Positions 1 to 8,035 of a DNA stretch of 37,830 bases are shown here, one piece after another (the first letter of the stretch is position 1; every line of letters starts with the position of its first letter). Under the pieces are notes generated by a model, which ran no database searches, was not told the origin of the DNA, and worked only from the letters and a program-made list of their open reading frames with translations. Origin of the DNA: Palsa-461 sp036844945 (lineage in GTDB: Bacteria; Actinomycetota; Acidimicrobiia; Acidimicrobiales; RAAP-2); the NCBI GenBank assembly GCA_036844945.1, contig DAIUEV010000026.1, forward strand, positions 1-37,830, read 5' to 3'. The translations under genes were made by a program, and so were the position numbers.

Positions 1-417
1 AACGCCCTGGACGTGATGGTCGCGATGGGGTGGTTCGTGGCGGGAGGGATCTGCGAGCGCTTTCCGGATCTGACCGTCGTCTTCCTGGAGGGCTCAGGAG
101 GGTGGTGTGCCCCGATGCTCGAGCGCTTCGACCACCACGTCGATGTCTTCGGCAGCCGCTACCAGACCACCCCACCCTCGGAGGTCTTCAAGCGGCAGTG
201 CTACATCAGCTTCGACCCCGACGAGGAGTCGTTGACCTACACCGCCAACAGCAAGTACGTCGGCGCAGACCGGATCGTCTGGGCTTCCGACTACCCCCAT
301 CCGGACGCCAAGATCCCGGGCATCGTGAAGGAGCTGCGGGAAGCCACCGAGGGCCTCACCGATGCGCAGCGAAGCCTGATCTTCGGCGAGAACGCCGCCC
401 GGCTCTACAAGCTCTGA
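1..417 (+). CDS. Amidohydrolase family protein, C-terminal part
   Basis: The reading frame is open from the first base, so the N-terminus lies outside the window; 138 codons remain. The end resembles the metal-dependent amidohydrolase-2 family (TIM-barrel hydrolases and decarboxylases related to ACMSD). Visible family features are the segment ending in EGSGGW followed by LERFD, the late WASDYPHPD motif whose aspartate is the expected metal/catalytic residue, and the closing helix with FGENAARLYKL. Members act on ring or acyl carbonyl substrates in the cytoplasm; the substrate cannot be read here. The nearby acyl-CoA-type genes suggest a catabolic role, which is inference only. The first metal-binding HxH would lie upstream and cannot be checked. 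Confidence 0.85.
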   Translation, partial: NALDVMVAMGWFVAGGICERFPDLTVVFLEGSGGWCAPMLERFDHHVDVFGSRYQTTPPSEVFKRQCYISFDPDEESLTYTANSKYVGADRIVWASDYPHPDAKIPGIVKELREATEGLTDAQRSLIFGENAARLYKL

Positions 418-456
418 CAGTGCGTGGCGCTCCGAGGATGCGGAGCCCGGACGACG

Positions 457-747
457 CTAGTCAGCGTCGTGGTTGGCCAGGGCCTTCGCTGCAGCGGCGA
501 CATCGCTCTGTGTCACCCGGATGGTCCGGGGCCACCCCCGCACGGTGGCGAGGCGCACCCAGTACACCGCGCCGTCGTAACTGATCCAGTCGACGTTTGG
601 CGCTGGTCCCTCGGGGAGCGGAGTTCCCGGAGCATTCCGGTTGTATTTGGCGGTGACGCGGAAACCCTGAATTGGCTGGTTCACCTCGGCGACACAAGTG
701 GCGCCGGTCCCCCTGGCCCGCCACGAAAGCTTCGCGAGCTGCTCCAT
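457..747 (-). CDS. Small hypothetical protein, 96 aa
   Basis: I do not recognise a family. The frame starts with ATG, has an AGGTGG-like purine run about 5 nt upstream, and uses mostly G or C in third codon positions, as real genes here do. The product is soluble-looking and rich in Trp, Val and Ala, with a likely beta-rich middle (DWISYDGAVYWVRL) and a helical Ala-rich C-terminus. It stands alone between a rightward amidohydrolase and a long gap. It could be a spurious frame, but its codon pattern is better than that of competing frames. Confidence 0.5.
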   Translation of the reverse strand: MEQLAKLSWRARGTGATCVAEVNQPIQGFRVTAKYNRNAPGTPLPEGPAPNVDWISYDGAVYWVRLATVRGWPRTIRVTQSDVAAAAKALANHDAD

Positions 748-1233
748 GGCGCCACCTATCCGGTCGCGGCCAAACCAGACGCTCCGCTACGGGCGATTCG
801 CCACGCGGGAATGCGGGCGAAGTGAACGTTCAGCCGTTTGGCAACGACGAGCCGGCCCGACTCAAGCCGATCGCCGGCTCATTCGCCGCCGAGGCCATTC
901 TGCCACAGCCAGCCCCGGGTGTCGATTAGTCCGCTCCCCAAGGAGGCTTTGTTCGTCGGCCTCCGACCCCCCGGCCGTCCGGTGCGCAGCCTTCCGAGCA
1001 ACGCGGCCATTGCCCGATCGGCCTTCGGGATGAAGTCGTGCCTGGCGAACTTGGCTGTGGCCAGAGGTCCGCGACGGCGCAGGCTTTTTGAGACTTCCGA
1101 GGTGGGATTCAAGAGCGGTGCCCGACGTTGCCGTGGTGAACTGGAGACACCGTCATCGCGGAGAGGGAAGTGCCACCTCCATCCAGTGAGGGAGTGTGGA
1201 TCGATCGCGTCTTGGAGAAATGGAGTGAACTGA
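748..1233. other. 486-bp gap without a convincing gene
   Basis: Open frames exist on both strands (for example 879-1241 minus), but their translations are Arg/Ser/Pro-rich and show no domain. The only structure I see is the inverted repeat at 849-880. The right end holds the ribosome-binding purines (GGAG at 1214-1217 and 1222-1225) of the next gene. No tRNA or other RNA gene was recognised. Confidence 0.5.
849..880. repeat. Inverted repeat, 8-bp perfect arms
   Basis: GAGCCGGC (849-856) is mirrored by GCCGGCTC (873-880) around a 16-nt loop. There is no T-run, and no gene obviously ends here, so neither a terminator nor an operator role can be assigned. Confidence 0.45.
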
Positions 1234-2088
1234 GTGAGCACGCGTCAGGTACTACGGGAGTTGATGAACGGCGAGGACCCGTTCGTTGCCGCTGACTGTT
1301 ACAGCGCGCTGACCGCCCGGATCATCGAGCACATCGGCTTCAAGGCGGCCTACATGGGCGGTCATGCCACCGGCATGATGCACTACGCCGTTCCCGATTG
1401 CGGGGTGCTGACGCCGACCGAGATGATCGAGCAAGCCGCTCGAGTGGCTGAGACGATCGCCATTCCGGTGATCGTCGATGCCGACCAGGCTGGCGAGTCG
1501 GTGGCGGACGTGTATCGGTCGGTCGGCCGCTATGAGCGATCAGGCGTCGCCGGAATCCACATCGAGGACGAGATCGCTCCCAAACACTCCGCCTACGACG
1601 GTCCGCTGCTGTCGATCCCCGACATGCAGGCCCGGATCGGCGCGGCCGTCGACGGTCGCTCCGACCCGGACTTCGTGATCATCGTCAGGACCGACGAGCT
1701 GTACGTGGACGGCGGTGGAGGGTCGGGTTCGCTCGACGAGGCGATCGCGCGGGGCGTCGCCTACGCCGAGGCCGGAGCAGACGCCTTCCTGCCCACCTTC
1801 GCCACCGACGAACAGATTCCTCAGATCGCCGCCGAGGTGAAGATCCCGGTGGGCAATTACGGCAAGTTGGTCCCGGGCATGCAGTTCAGCTTGTTCACCG
1901 GCTTCGGCACCGCCGCCGCGGCCCGCTCGCACTACGAGCTTGCGACCTACCTCTTCGAGCACGGCGAGCTCCCCCCGGTGGCCTTCGGGTTCCCGGAGAA
2001 GGACGCCCTCATCAACCAGGGCCCGTACGACTCGATCGTGCGAGATTGGGCGAGTCGAACCGACCGCCCGATCCGGGGAGCGCACTAA
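1234..2088 (+). CDS. PEP mutase / isocitrate lyase superfamily enzyme
   Basis: This is a 284-aa protein of the PEP mutase/ICL TIM-barrel superfamily, whose members form or break C-C or C-P bonds next to a carboxylate with Mg2+. Family landmarks are the N-terminal DCYSALTARI segment, VIVDADQAGES (82-90 region, corresponding to the DxDxG metal loop), IHIEDEIAPKHS (109-119) and NYGK near the C-terminus. True 2-methylisocitrate and isocitrate lyases carry a KxCGH loop after the ED pair; here it is PKHSAYDG, so the catalytic Cys is absent and lyase activity is unlikely. The metal loop is also unusual. GTG was chosen because of the GGAG purines just upstream. A double-hotdog gene follows on the same strand, 94 nt later by its ATG. 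Confidence 0.85.
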   Translation: MSTRQVLRELMNGEDPFVAADCYSALTARIIEHIGFKAAYMGGHATGMMHYAVPDCGVLTPTEMIEQAARVAETIAIPVIVDADQAGESVADVYRSVGRYERSGVAGIHIEDEIAPKHSAYDGPLLSIPDMQARIGAAVDGRSDPDFVIIVRTDELYVDGGGGSGSLDEAIARGVAYAEAGADAFLPTFATDEQIPQIAAEVKIPVGNYGKLVPGMQFSLFTGFGTAAAARSHYELATYLFEHGELPPVAFGFPEKDALINQGPYDSIVRDWASRTDRPIRGAH

Positions 2089-2182
2089 GCCGCAGGGTGT
2101 TCCGGCGCCGGTGACGGCTCCCCCGGGCCCGAGCCCACGGGTCAAAAGTGCCGAGCCGGTATCGAACACACTCGTAGGTGCG

Positions 2183-3076
2183 ATGACGCCCGAGGAGGCG
2201 GAGTTGACGGCAGAAGAAGACGAGCAACCAGGCCGATTCAGCGGTCGCGTGGACGCGGACGCGGTCTTCGCCTATGCGCGGGCCACGAACGATCCGAATC
2301 CTCGCTACCTGGCCGGTGATGCGGTCCCTGTCGCCTTCACGGCCACCTTGGTTCGCTCCCTCATGCCATGGTCGGCGTTCACTCCCGATCCGATGGGCTT
2401 TGTCGACGGGTGGCGCGGCGGTGTCCACGGGCAACACGACATCCACGTCCACGGCCAGGTGAAGCAGGGCCAGCACGTGCAATGGGCGGGGGAAATCGCA
2501 GGCCTGAAGCAAAACCGCGGCGGCGTCCTCGTCACACGCCGGATCATCGTCTCCGACATGACCGGTGCGCCTCTGGTCGAGCACCTGTGGACCGACTTCC
2601 TGATGGGCGCCACCCTCCGCGGAGATCATGTGGAATGGTCGTTGCCGGACCACACGTTTCCCGAGGAGGCGAGGAGCCGACCGTGTGCGTCGAGGGCGGT
2701 GCCGGTCGATCGCGATCAGGCCTTTCGCTACGCCGGCGTCTCATCAGATCACGCCCCTCACTCGATGGACGACGAAGTCGCTCGCGAACAGGGGTACCCG
2801 GGGAAGATCCTCCAGGGCATGTGCACGTTCGGCCTGTGCTGCGGGGCCGTCGTCGACGCCGGAGCGGGGGGCGAACCGAGCCGGCTCCGCAGAGTGGCCG
2901 CGCGCTTCTCGGCCCCTGCGTTTCCGAGTCGGGAGCTCGATGTCCGGCTCTACGAGGCCGGCCTCACCCCCGACGGGGCGAGATCGCTGGCCTTCGAGGC
3001 CCTCCAAGACGGTGTCGCGGTGATCACGCACGGGCGTGCCGAGGTGTCCGAGGAGAGCGGGGCCGGCGGAGTCTGA
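2183..3076 (+). CDS. MaoC-like double-hotdog protein
   Basis: A two-hotdog protein of about 297 aa, resembling MaoC/FAS1-dehydratase-type hydratases that act on 2-enoyl or related acyl-CoAs. The N-terminal half has a FAYARATNDPNP-type signature. The C-terminal half has YAGVSSDHAPHSMDDEVA followed by GKILQGMCTFG, equivalent to the hydratase-2 motif. In the canonical motif Asp is followed five residues later by the catalytic His; here His is at +4 and Ser at +5, so the active site is altered. The start is ATG 2183 or, better supported by a Shine-Dalgarno sequence, TTG 2204. It follows the PEP mutase-like gene and converges with a crotonase, which suggests acyl-CoA metabolism (inference). Confidence 0.8.
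   Translation: MTPEEAELTAEEDEQPGRFSGRVDADAVFAYARATNDPNPRYLAGDAVPVAFTATLVRSLMPWSAFTPDPMGFVDGWRGGVHGQHDIHVHGQVKQGQHVQWAGEIAGLKQNRGGVLVTRRIIVSDMTGAPLVEHLWTDFLMGATLRGDHVEWSLPDHTFPEEARSRPCASRAVPVDRDQAFRYAGVSSDHAPHSMDDEVAREQGYPGKILQGMCTFGLCCGAVVDAGAGGEPSRLRRVAARFSAPAFPSRELDVRLYEAGLTPDGARSLAFEALQDGVAVITHGRAEVSEESGAGGV
2192..2198 (+). promoter_or_regulatory. Ribosome-binding site favouring TTG 2204
   Basis: GAGGAGG lies 5 nt before the in-frame TTG at 2204. The ATG at 2183 has only a weak AGGTG, 2 nt away. This argues that the MaoC-like protein begins at TTG, seven codons later than the first ATG. Confidence 0.5.
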
Positions 3077-3102
3077 CACGCCCGTCGTCCGATGAGTGTG
3101 CC

Positions 3103-3115
3103 CCTCGGCGCGAGG
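3103..3115. terminator. Short hairpin between convergent genes
   Basis: CCTCG-GCG-CGAGG forms a 5-bp stem in the 40-nt space between the MaoC-like stop and the crotonase stop. It could end transcription on either strand, but it is short and has no T-run. Confidence 0.3.
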
Positions 3116-3116
3116 C

Positions 3117-4001
3117 TCAGGCGTCGGGGGGCGAGGGTGGTGGTTCGCCGGGCGGGACGTTCAGCAGGGCAGCTTCATCGCGGAAGGTTTGCCACATGGA
3201 CTGCTCCCACGCCGCGTTCAGCTGACCCTTGATGTGACCGATCCGAGCGCTCAGGTCGCGACTCGCGATCGATGCCGCAGGACCCCTGCCGGGCGGCCCG
3301 ATGTTCACCAGCCGCTGGGCGACATCGGAGACGAAGGCCTCGAGCTCATCGGCGGGAAGGCACCGGTTGATCAGCCGCCACTCCTCCGCTTGTCGTGCGC
3401 TCAACGGTTCGCCGAGGAGCGCCATCTCCTTCGCCAGCGGCAGGCTCAGTGACCGCGTCAGCAACCAGGCTGCGCCGCCCTCCAGCGGCAAGCCAATCCT
3501 GGCGAAGATCTCCCAGAAGGTCGCATTCTCGGACGCGTAGATGAGGTCACAGGCGAGGGCGAGCTGGCACCCGCCACCGACGGCGGGACCGTTGACCGCG
3601 GCGATGAACGGCGTCTCGCTGCGCCAGATCGATTCGAACAGGCGGTACCAGCCGTACAACATGCCGTCGTCTCGTGCCACGGTGGCGGGCCGACGCCTCT
3701 CCGCAGGAATTTCAAGGGCGCCACCCGCTTGCCGGAGGTCGGCACCGGCAGAGAAGGTGGAACCGGAACCGGTGATAACGGCAGCCTTGACGCCTTTGTC
3801 TTCGGTCGCGTCGTGAATCGCCTCGAGCAGCGCATCGCGGAGGCCCATCCCGTCGGGGCCACCGCCGGTGGGGTAGTGGTCCATCGCATTGGCGCGATCC
3901 GGCCTATTCATCCGGAGCCACGCCACGCCGTCCGCCACCTCATAGAGCAGTCCGGCGCTCTCCCATCCCGCGAGGTCGCGTCGGTGGTCTTGGGCTGTCA
4001 T
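3117..4001 (-). CDS. Crotonase-family protein lacking both catalytic Glu
   Basis: A 294-aa member of the enoyl-CoA hydratase/isomerase (crotonase) superfamily, slightly longer than typical. The oxyanion-hole segments are intact: FSAGADL near 83-89 and NGPAVGGGCQLALACD near 137-152. In hydratases two glutamates separated by 20 residues add water (E144/E164 in the rat enzyme). The equivalent positions here are Q146 and F166, so a normal hydratase reaction is not expected. Other crotonase chemistries (isomerase, hydrolase, dehalogenase, decarboxylase) remain possible. The start ATG at 4001 is followed by a normal N-terminus. It lies convergent to the MaoC-like gene and divergent from the patatin gene. 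Confidence 0.88.
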   Translation of the reverse strand: MTAQDHRRDLAGWESAGLLYEVADGVAWLRMNRPDRANAMDHYPTGGGPDGMGLRDALLEAIHDATEDKGVKAAVITGSGSTFSAGADLRQAGGALEIPAERRRPATVARDDGMLYGWYRLFESIWRSETPFIAAVNGPAVGGGCQLALACDLIYASENATFWEIFARIGLPLEGGAAWLLTRSLSLPLAKEMALLGEPLSARQAEEWRLINRCLPADELEAFVSDVAQRLVNIGPPGRGPAASIASRDLSARIGHIKGQLNAAWEQSMWQTFRDEAALLNVPPGEPPPSPPDA

Positions 4002-4228
4002 GGGTCGAATGCTCCGTGTGAACTTGGGAGAGAGGTCCTGCGACTGGCACGACAGAACTCTCGATCCCCGATCAAACTACCGAGTTTCGGGTCCACACGC
4101 TGGTGCGAGGTCGCCAACGTGGGACGGTCGAATCGGACCCTGTGGGGGCCTGGGACGCGCCGGGACCGAAGAGGAGCGCCGATTGCGAAAAGGCCGCGAC
4201 GGTCAGGGCTGCTGCCACGGGCGAGGGC

Positions 4229-4234
4229 TAGCCT
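4229..4234 (+). promoter_or_regulatory. Candidate -10 box for the patatin gene
   Basis: TAGCCT sits 35 nt before the GTG start. The same hexamer precedes the aarF-like, methyltransferase and tRNA-Gln genes in this window. No good -35 is visible. It would leave a leader of about 29 nt containing GAGGGG at 4258-4263. Confidence 0.4.
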
Positions 4235-4269
4235 CTGGCCCTTGTCGCGTCGAGCCGTGAGGGGTCGGA

Positions 4270-5169
4270 GTGAACCTCGGTCTGGTGATGGGCGGAGGCG
4301 GGCTGGTGGGTATCGCATGGGAGCTGGGGGTACTCGCCGGACTCCAGGAGGCGGCGGGGCTGGACCCGACATCCGCCGCCGTCATTGTGGGCAGTTCGGC
4401 TGGATCCGTATCGGGCGCGCAGGCTGCGCTTGGCCGCGATCTGGGCGATCTGGTGGAGAGACAGCTCCGTACGGCTTCGAGCCAGCGTGCGCCGGCCGCG
4501 GCGGGAACCGCCGGGAGCAGAACCGCGCCTGACGCGGACCGAGCGGGCAATTCGGGCCAGCCACGGTCCGTCCCCGACGAGATCCTCGAAGCCATGATGT
4601 CATCCACAGGCTCGATCGAGGAGCGAGCGGCCAAGATCGGGCAGATGGCCATGGAGGCCGACGTCCCCATGGAGGAGGACGCCTATGTGGAGTCCTTCCG
4701 GTCTTTCCTCGGTACCGACCGGTGGCCGGAAGTGGATCTGCGAGTGACGACCGCCGAAGTTGAGACCGGTCGCAGTGTCCTATGGAGCCGTCACGACGGA
4801 ATCGATCTTGTCCGTGCGGTCGCATCGTCGTGCGCAATTCCCTGCTTCTTTCCGCCGGTGAGCTTCCGTGGCAAGCACTACGTGGACGGACCGCGGGGCG
4901 GCTACATGGCCCGTCTTGCCGGAGAGAAGGCTCTGGACGGGGTCCTTTTCGTCGGCCCAAACGCGGCGATGCCTCCGCAACTCACCCGTCAGGTCGAGCT
5001 CGAGGAGCTGGCCGAGAAGGGCATGCCGGTGGTGATGGTCACCGGTGGAACTGTGATGGCCGGAATCGGCATGGACCTCATGAACCCTGCGATGCGCGCG
5101 AGAGCCGCCGAGGCCGGTGTTGCCGACGGACGCGAGGCAGCCCCGCAGATGAAGGCCCTCCTCGGCTAG
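4270..5169 (+). CDS. Patatin-like phospholipase (RssA/YchK type)
   Basis: A 299-aa patatin-fold serine hydrolase using a Ser-Asp dyad to cleave acyl esters of lipids. Seen directly: the glycine-rich oxyanion loop MGGGGLVG (7-14), the nucleophile elbow GSSAG (41-45, Ser43), and the late DGP at 206-208, which takes the place of the DG[AG] motif carrying the catalytic Asp. An insert rich in Ala, Ser, Pro and Arg at about 68-100 separates the nucleophile region from the rest and is probably a flexible loop. There is no signal peptide, so action is cytoplasmic or at the inner membrane face. GTG was chosen because the oxyanion loop must be near the N-terminus and GAGGGG precedes it. Confidence 0.9.
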   Translation: MNLGLVMGGGGLVGIAWELGVLAGLQEAAGLDPTSAAVIVGSSAGSVSGAQAALGRDLGDLVERQLRTASSQRAPAAAGTAGSRTAPDADRAGNSGQPRSVPDEILEAMMSSTGSIEERAAKIGQMAMEADVPMEEDAYVESFRSFLGTDRWPEVDLRVTTAEVETGRSVLWSRHDGIDLVRAVASSCAIPCFFPPVSFRGKHYVDGPRGGYMARLAGEKALDGVLFVGPNAAMPPQLTRQVELEELAEKGMPVVMVTGGTVMAGIGMDLMNPAMRARAAEAGVADGREAAPQMKALLG

Positions 5170-5450
5170 CACCGGTGGGTGGGTGGGAAGGTGGCCCCGA
5201 ATATAAGCGCAGGTCAGCGCAAGGATCCGCAAGACGGACAACTCACAGTTCCTCGGTCGCAGGGTCGATGCCCGAGGGCCCGACCAAATGCGGTGTGACT
5301 TTGGCTGATGCCCGACCTTCCGCATTCGGGTGATCCCGACACGTGTTCAGCGGTTGCCCGACCCGTCGACATCGGGATGAGCGTTGCCTGGAAACGCAGT
5401 CAGGGACACCCGGCGATCGATGGCTTCCGTCGGTGCCGAGTGAGACGCGA

Positions 5451-5729
5451 TCAGCCGGACGGCGTCACCACGCGAGGCTGCACGGAGGAGATGTCGCTGG
5501 CGAAATGTTCGAAAGTCTTGCCTGTCTCACTTGAGGTTTCCGAGGTATCGACTGACTCACCGGAACCCAAGATGACGTCAAGGTACTTCTGCAACCGGTC
5601 CCGGCACCCGCCGCAGCCGCGGCCAGCACCAGGGCACCTTGCCGTGATGTCCGCGACGCTACGGGCTCCGGAAGCGATCGTCGATCGAACCGCCCAATCG
5701 GTGACCGCCCTGCAGTGACAGACGTACAT
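5451..5729 (-). CDS. Bfd-like [2Fe-2S]-binding protein
   Basis: A 92-aa protein with the BFD-like (2Fe-2S)-binding domain. Four cysteines in the pattern CxC-x32-CxxC are visible: C4, C6, C39 and C42. Bacterioferritin-associated ferredoxins deliver electrons to bacterioferritin to release stored iron; the same domain also occurs in nitrite reductase and other enzymes. No bacterioferritin gene is in the window, so the partner is unknown. Classical Bfd is about 65 aa; here about 30 polar Ser/Thr/Glu residues extend the C-terminus. Such genes are often iron-regulated, but I see no clear IdeR/DtxR palindrome upstream. Confidence 0.85.
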   Translation of the reverse strand: MYVCHCRAVTDWAVRSTIASGARSVADITARCPGAGRGCGGCRDRLQKYLDVILGSGESVDTSETSSETGKTFEHFASDISSVQPRVVTPSG

Positions 5730-5884
5730 GGGTCTACCGTTCTATCTCGTCGCGGCGCACCAGTGAGGAATACCTATCTGCACAACACCTGTGGTGCCGC
5801 CCTGCGGTCAGAACTCACTCCCACCCGGCGCACCGTCTGCCCGTCGGTGCCGCTCCGTTCCCCATCAACGTGTCTCTCGAACGT

Positions 5885-7183
5885 TCAGAAGCTAGTCACG
5901 CTCGTCGAGTCGCCATAATCCTTTGCACGGAAGATGGCTTCAACCGCGGTTTCGCTGACCGCTGACCCATAGTGGGAAAGTCGAAAGAGCGGCCGCATGG
6001 CGAGTGCCAGGCCCGAAAGGGCGACCAGCATCTGCGCCGGCACTGGGAACTTGTCCACAACGAGCACGAGTGGTTCGAATTTCGGGGGATACAACGTCCC
6101 TGCCGCGAGGATCCAGGCAATCGTTTCGAGACGAATGCTTCCTGCGGCAACGTCGGCCACGATGAGCGCAACCGACAAGGCCATCAAGTAGTAGTCGAAG
6201 GTGTTCACCTCGAAGACCAAACGCAACGCCAACGACGTGGCGAGCAGGGCCGTCAGCACCACGGGCTGACGTACCGCCGTCTTGATCCTGCTCTGCGCCC
6301 AAAGCGTCACAATCGCGGCCAGGATCAAGGGACAACATCGAGAGACCACGGTACGAGCTGCTCCCTGGAGGCCCAACCTGGCAACGACTGTCGCCGAGCC
6401 GACGGGCGTCGCGTTGGTGCCCAGGAGGGCATCGAACATTCCTCGTCCCGTGGCTATCCCCAGCGGAACGATGACAATGGCACCAATCCCAACTGCTCCG
6501 AGCAAAAGGCGCCACCGATCTCGGCTCGGTGTGACGACCAAAAGTGGCAAGGCCGCCAGCACGGCATACTGCTTGGCACAACACGCGAGCCCGATCAGGA
6601 CTCCAGCGGCAAACCACCGTCTTCGGAGGTGTGCGGCGAGGGCGCCCAAGATGAGCCCCATCGCGAAGAGATCCTCTGGGTGGAAATAGTTGATGAGCGT
6701 TCCCGCGAGCGCCGGGATACACGCCATGAGACAGGCTCCGAGAACCTCGAGCTTCGTGCGGCCCCAACCAGATGCCCGGACAACCAGGACGAATCCTGCG
6801 AGCAGTACCGGCCACCCGAGCAGCCCGATCGGCCAGAGAAGCAGCACGGGGCTGTGCCAATCAATCGCACCCACCTCCGACGATGGACAGCCTCGCGCGG
6901 CGGCCCCAGACTCGGGGATCTTCATATTGCTGAGTCCCGTCAGTGCGATCACCGAAGCCGCAACCATCGGATACAGCGGAGGCACAGAGGACTGATTCGC
7001 CGTGGGGTAAGCGCAATGAAACTCGCCTCGCGCCATCGCGAATGCCGGGATCGCGCTCTCGTTGAAGTCCCCGGGCATCTGCTGCCAGTAGAAGGAGTCC
7101 CACGCGAGGATGGACGCCATCAGCAGAACCGTCGCCATCGCCCACCCAACCCGGCAGCGGACAGTCGATAGGGGCTCGCTCAT
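5885..7183 (-). CDS. Polytopic membrane protein, GT-C glycosyltransferase-like
   Basis: A hydrophobic protein of about 432 aa with roughly 9-11 membrane segments, typical of GT-C fold glycosyltransferases (GT87/DUF2029-like mannosyltransferases) that use polyprenyl-phosphate sugars. The first extracytoplasmic loop contains an acidic GDFNESA motif soon after TM1, where GT-C enzymes place their catalytic Asp. A YFHPEDLFAMG motif lies between later helices. The family call rests on topology and these loops, not on a diagnostic signature. ATG 7183 is preferred; an in-frame TTG at 7231 would add 16 residues. It stands alone, downstream of no obvious operon partner. Confidence 0.6.
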   Translation of the reverse strand: MSEPLSTVRCRVGWAMATVLLMASILAWDSFYWQQMPGDFNESAIPAFAMARGEFHCAYPTANQSSVPPLYPMVAASVIALTGLSNMKIPESGAAARGCPSSEVGAIDWHSPVLLLWPIGLLGWPVLLAGFVLVVRASGWGRTKLEVLGACLMACIPALAGTLINYFHPEDLFAMGLILGALAAHLRRRWFAAGVLIGLACCAKQYAVLAALPLLVVTPSRDRWRLLLGAVGIGAIVIVPLGIATGRGMFDALLGTNATPVGSATVVARLGLQGAARTVVSRCCPLILAAIVTLWAQSRIKTAVRQPVVLTALLATSLALRLVFEVNTFDYYLMALSVALIVADVAAGSIRLETIAWILAAGTLYPPKFEPLVLVVDKFPVPAQMLVALSGLALAMRPLFRLSHYGSAVSETAVEAIFRAKDYGDSTSVTSF

Positions 7184-7487
7184 TCGAGCAACCCACCGGT
7201 CGAACGTCCCTGGGACGGGGTGGGCGTTCAACGGCGTCGGTGTTGATCAAGTGGGCCTAAGACCACGCAGTGGCCAGTCACGAATTCAGGGTAACGAGGG
7301 TGCGCCGAGCGTGGGCGGATGTGCAATAGACCTCTTTTGACGGCAGAGCGCCGTCGTTTTCGAAACCGACCGAGGCACCGCCTTGGGGTGACGAGAGCCC
7401 AGATTCAGCCGGCCCAAGTGGGTAGCGGAGAGGTCCAACGCTCCTGAGGGAGTCTTCGTATCCCCGGGATCGCACCTGCGTGGATGA

Positions 7488-7913
7488 TTGCTCCGAAGTA
7501 GCCTATTTGTCGTGGCCGGTGGCGATCCTCTCTCCTCGATCCCCCTGTTCTCACAGCTCTCGCGCCGAGAACGATCTCGTTTGGCGAAGTCGATGCACGA
7601 GTACACCTTTGAAGCTGGAAGAGCAGTTACTTCCGAAGGCGGAGGAGGTCAGGGTTTTTTCGTTATTAGCGAGGGAAAGGCGCGCGTCGAGGTCAAAGGA
7701 CGGCGTGCGAAGATTTTGGGTCCCGGCGATTACTTCGGGGAAATGGCGCTTATCTCGGGTGGGCCCCGCTCGGCAACCGTGATTGCCATGACGGACTTGC
7801 GGTGTCAGTTCCTTGTCCAGTCCGAGTTTCGGGAGTTTGTTGATGATCACCCGAAAGTTGCCTGGGCGCTTCTCCAGGCAATGGTCGCACGGATCCAGCA
7901 GGTTCACGACTGA
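7488..7913 (+). CDS. Stand-alone cyclic nucleotide-binding domain protein
   Basis: A protein of up to 141 aa that consists almost entirely of one CRP/cNMP-binding beta-roll. It opens with IPLFSQLSRRERSRLAKSM and has the glycine turns of the roll. The phosphate-binding cassette GEMALISGGPRSATV (84-98) carries the arginine (R94) that contacts the cyclic phosphate. No DNA-binding or enzyme domain is attached, so it may act by protein-protein contact. TTG 7488 or GTG 7512 could be the start; neither has a good ribosome-binding site. Local GC is low (about 52% in one line). It lies between a membrane glycosyltransferase-like gene and a desaturase. Confidence 0.85.
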   Translation: MLRSSLFVVAGGDPLSSIPLFSQLSRRERSRLAKSMHEYTFEAGRAVTSEGGGGQGFFVISEGKARVEVKGRRAKILGPGDYFGEMALISGGPRSATVIAMTDLRCQFLVQSEFREFVDDHPKVAWALLQAMVARIQQVHD

Positions 7914-8035
7914 CGAGGGCCCCGACCGGAGCCGACGGACCACGACTGTTACGCCGTAAGCCACATGTTGGGCGCAGGTGCATTGTTTGCCGGGCGGTCT
8001 AACGGCATTTCCAGATGTGAGCCGGTACGGTCCCC

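Noticed and set aside
879..1241. 120-codon minus frame in the 748-1233 gap
   Set aside because: Composition unlike neighbouring proteins, no domain, and it overlaps the start of the next real gene.
5730..5884. IdeR/DtxR box upstream of the Bfd-like gene
   Set aside because: Only partial AGG...CCT similarity, with no convincing 19-bp palindrome.
7340..7363. Hairpin GACGGC-AGAGC-GCCGTC followed by GTTTT, terminator-like on the plus strand
   Set aside because: No plus-strand gene ends upstream within 2 kb, so it has nothing to terminate.
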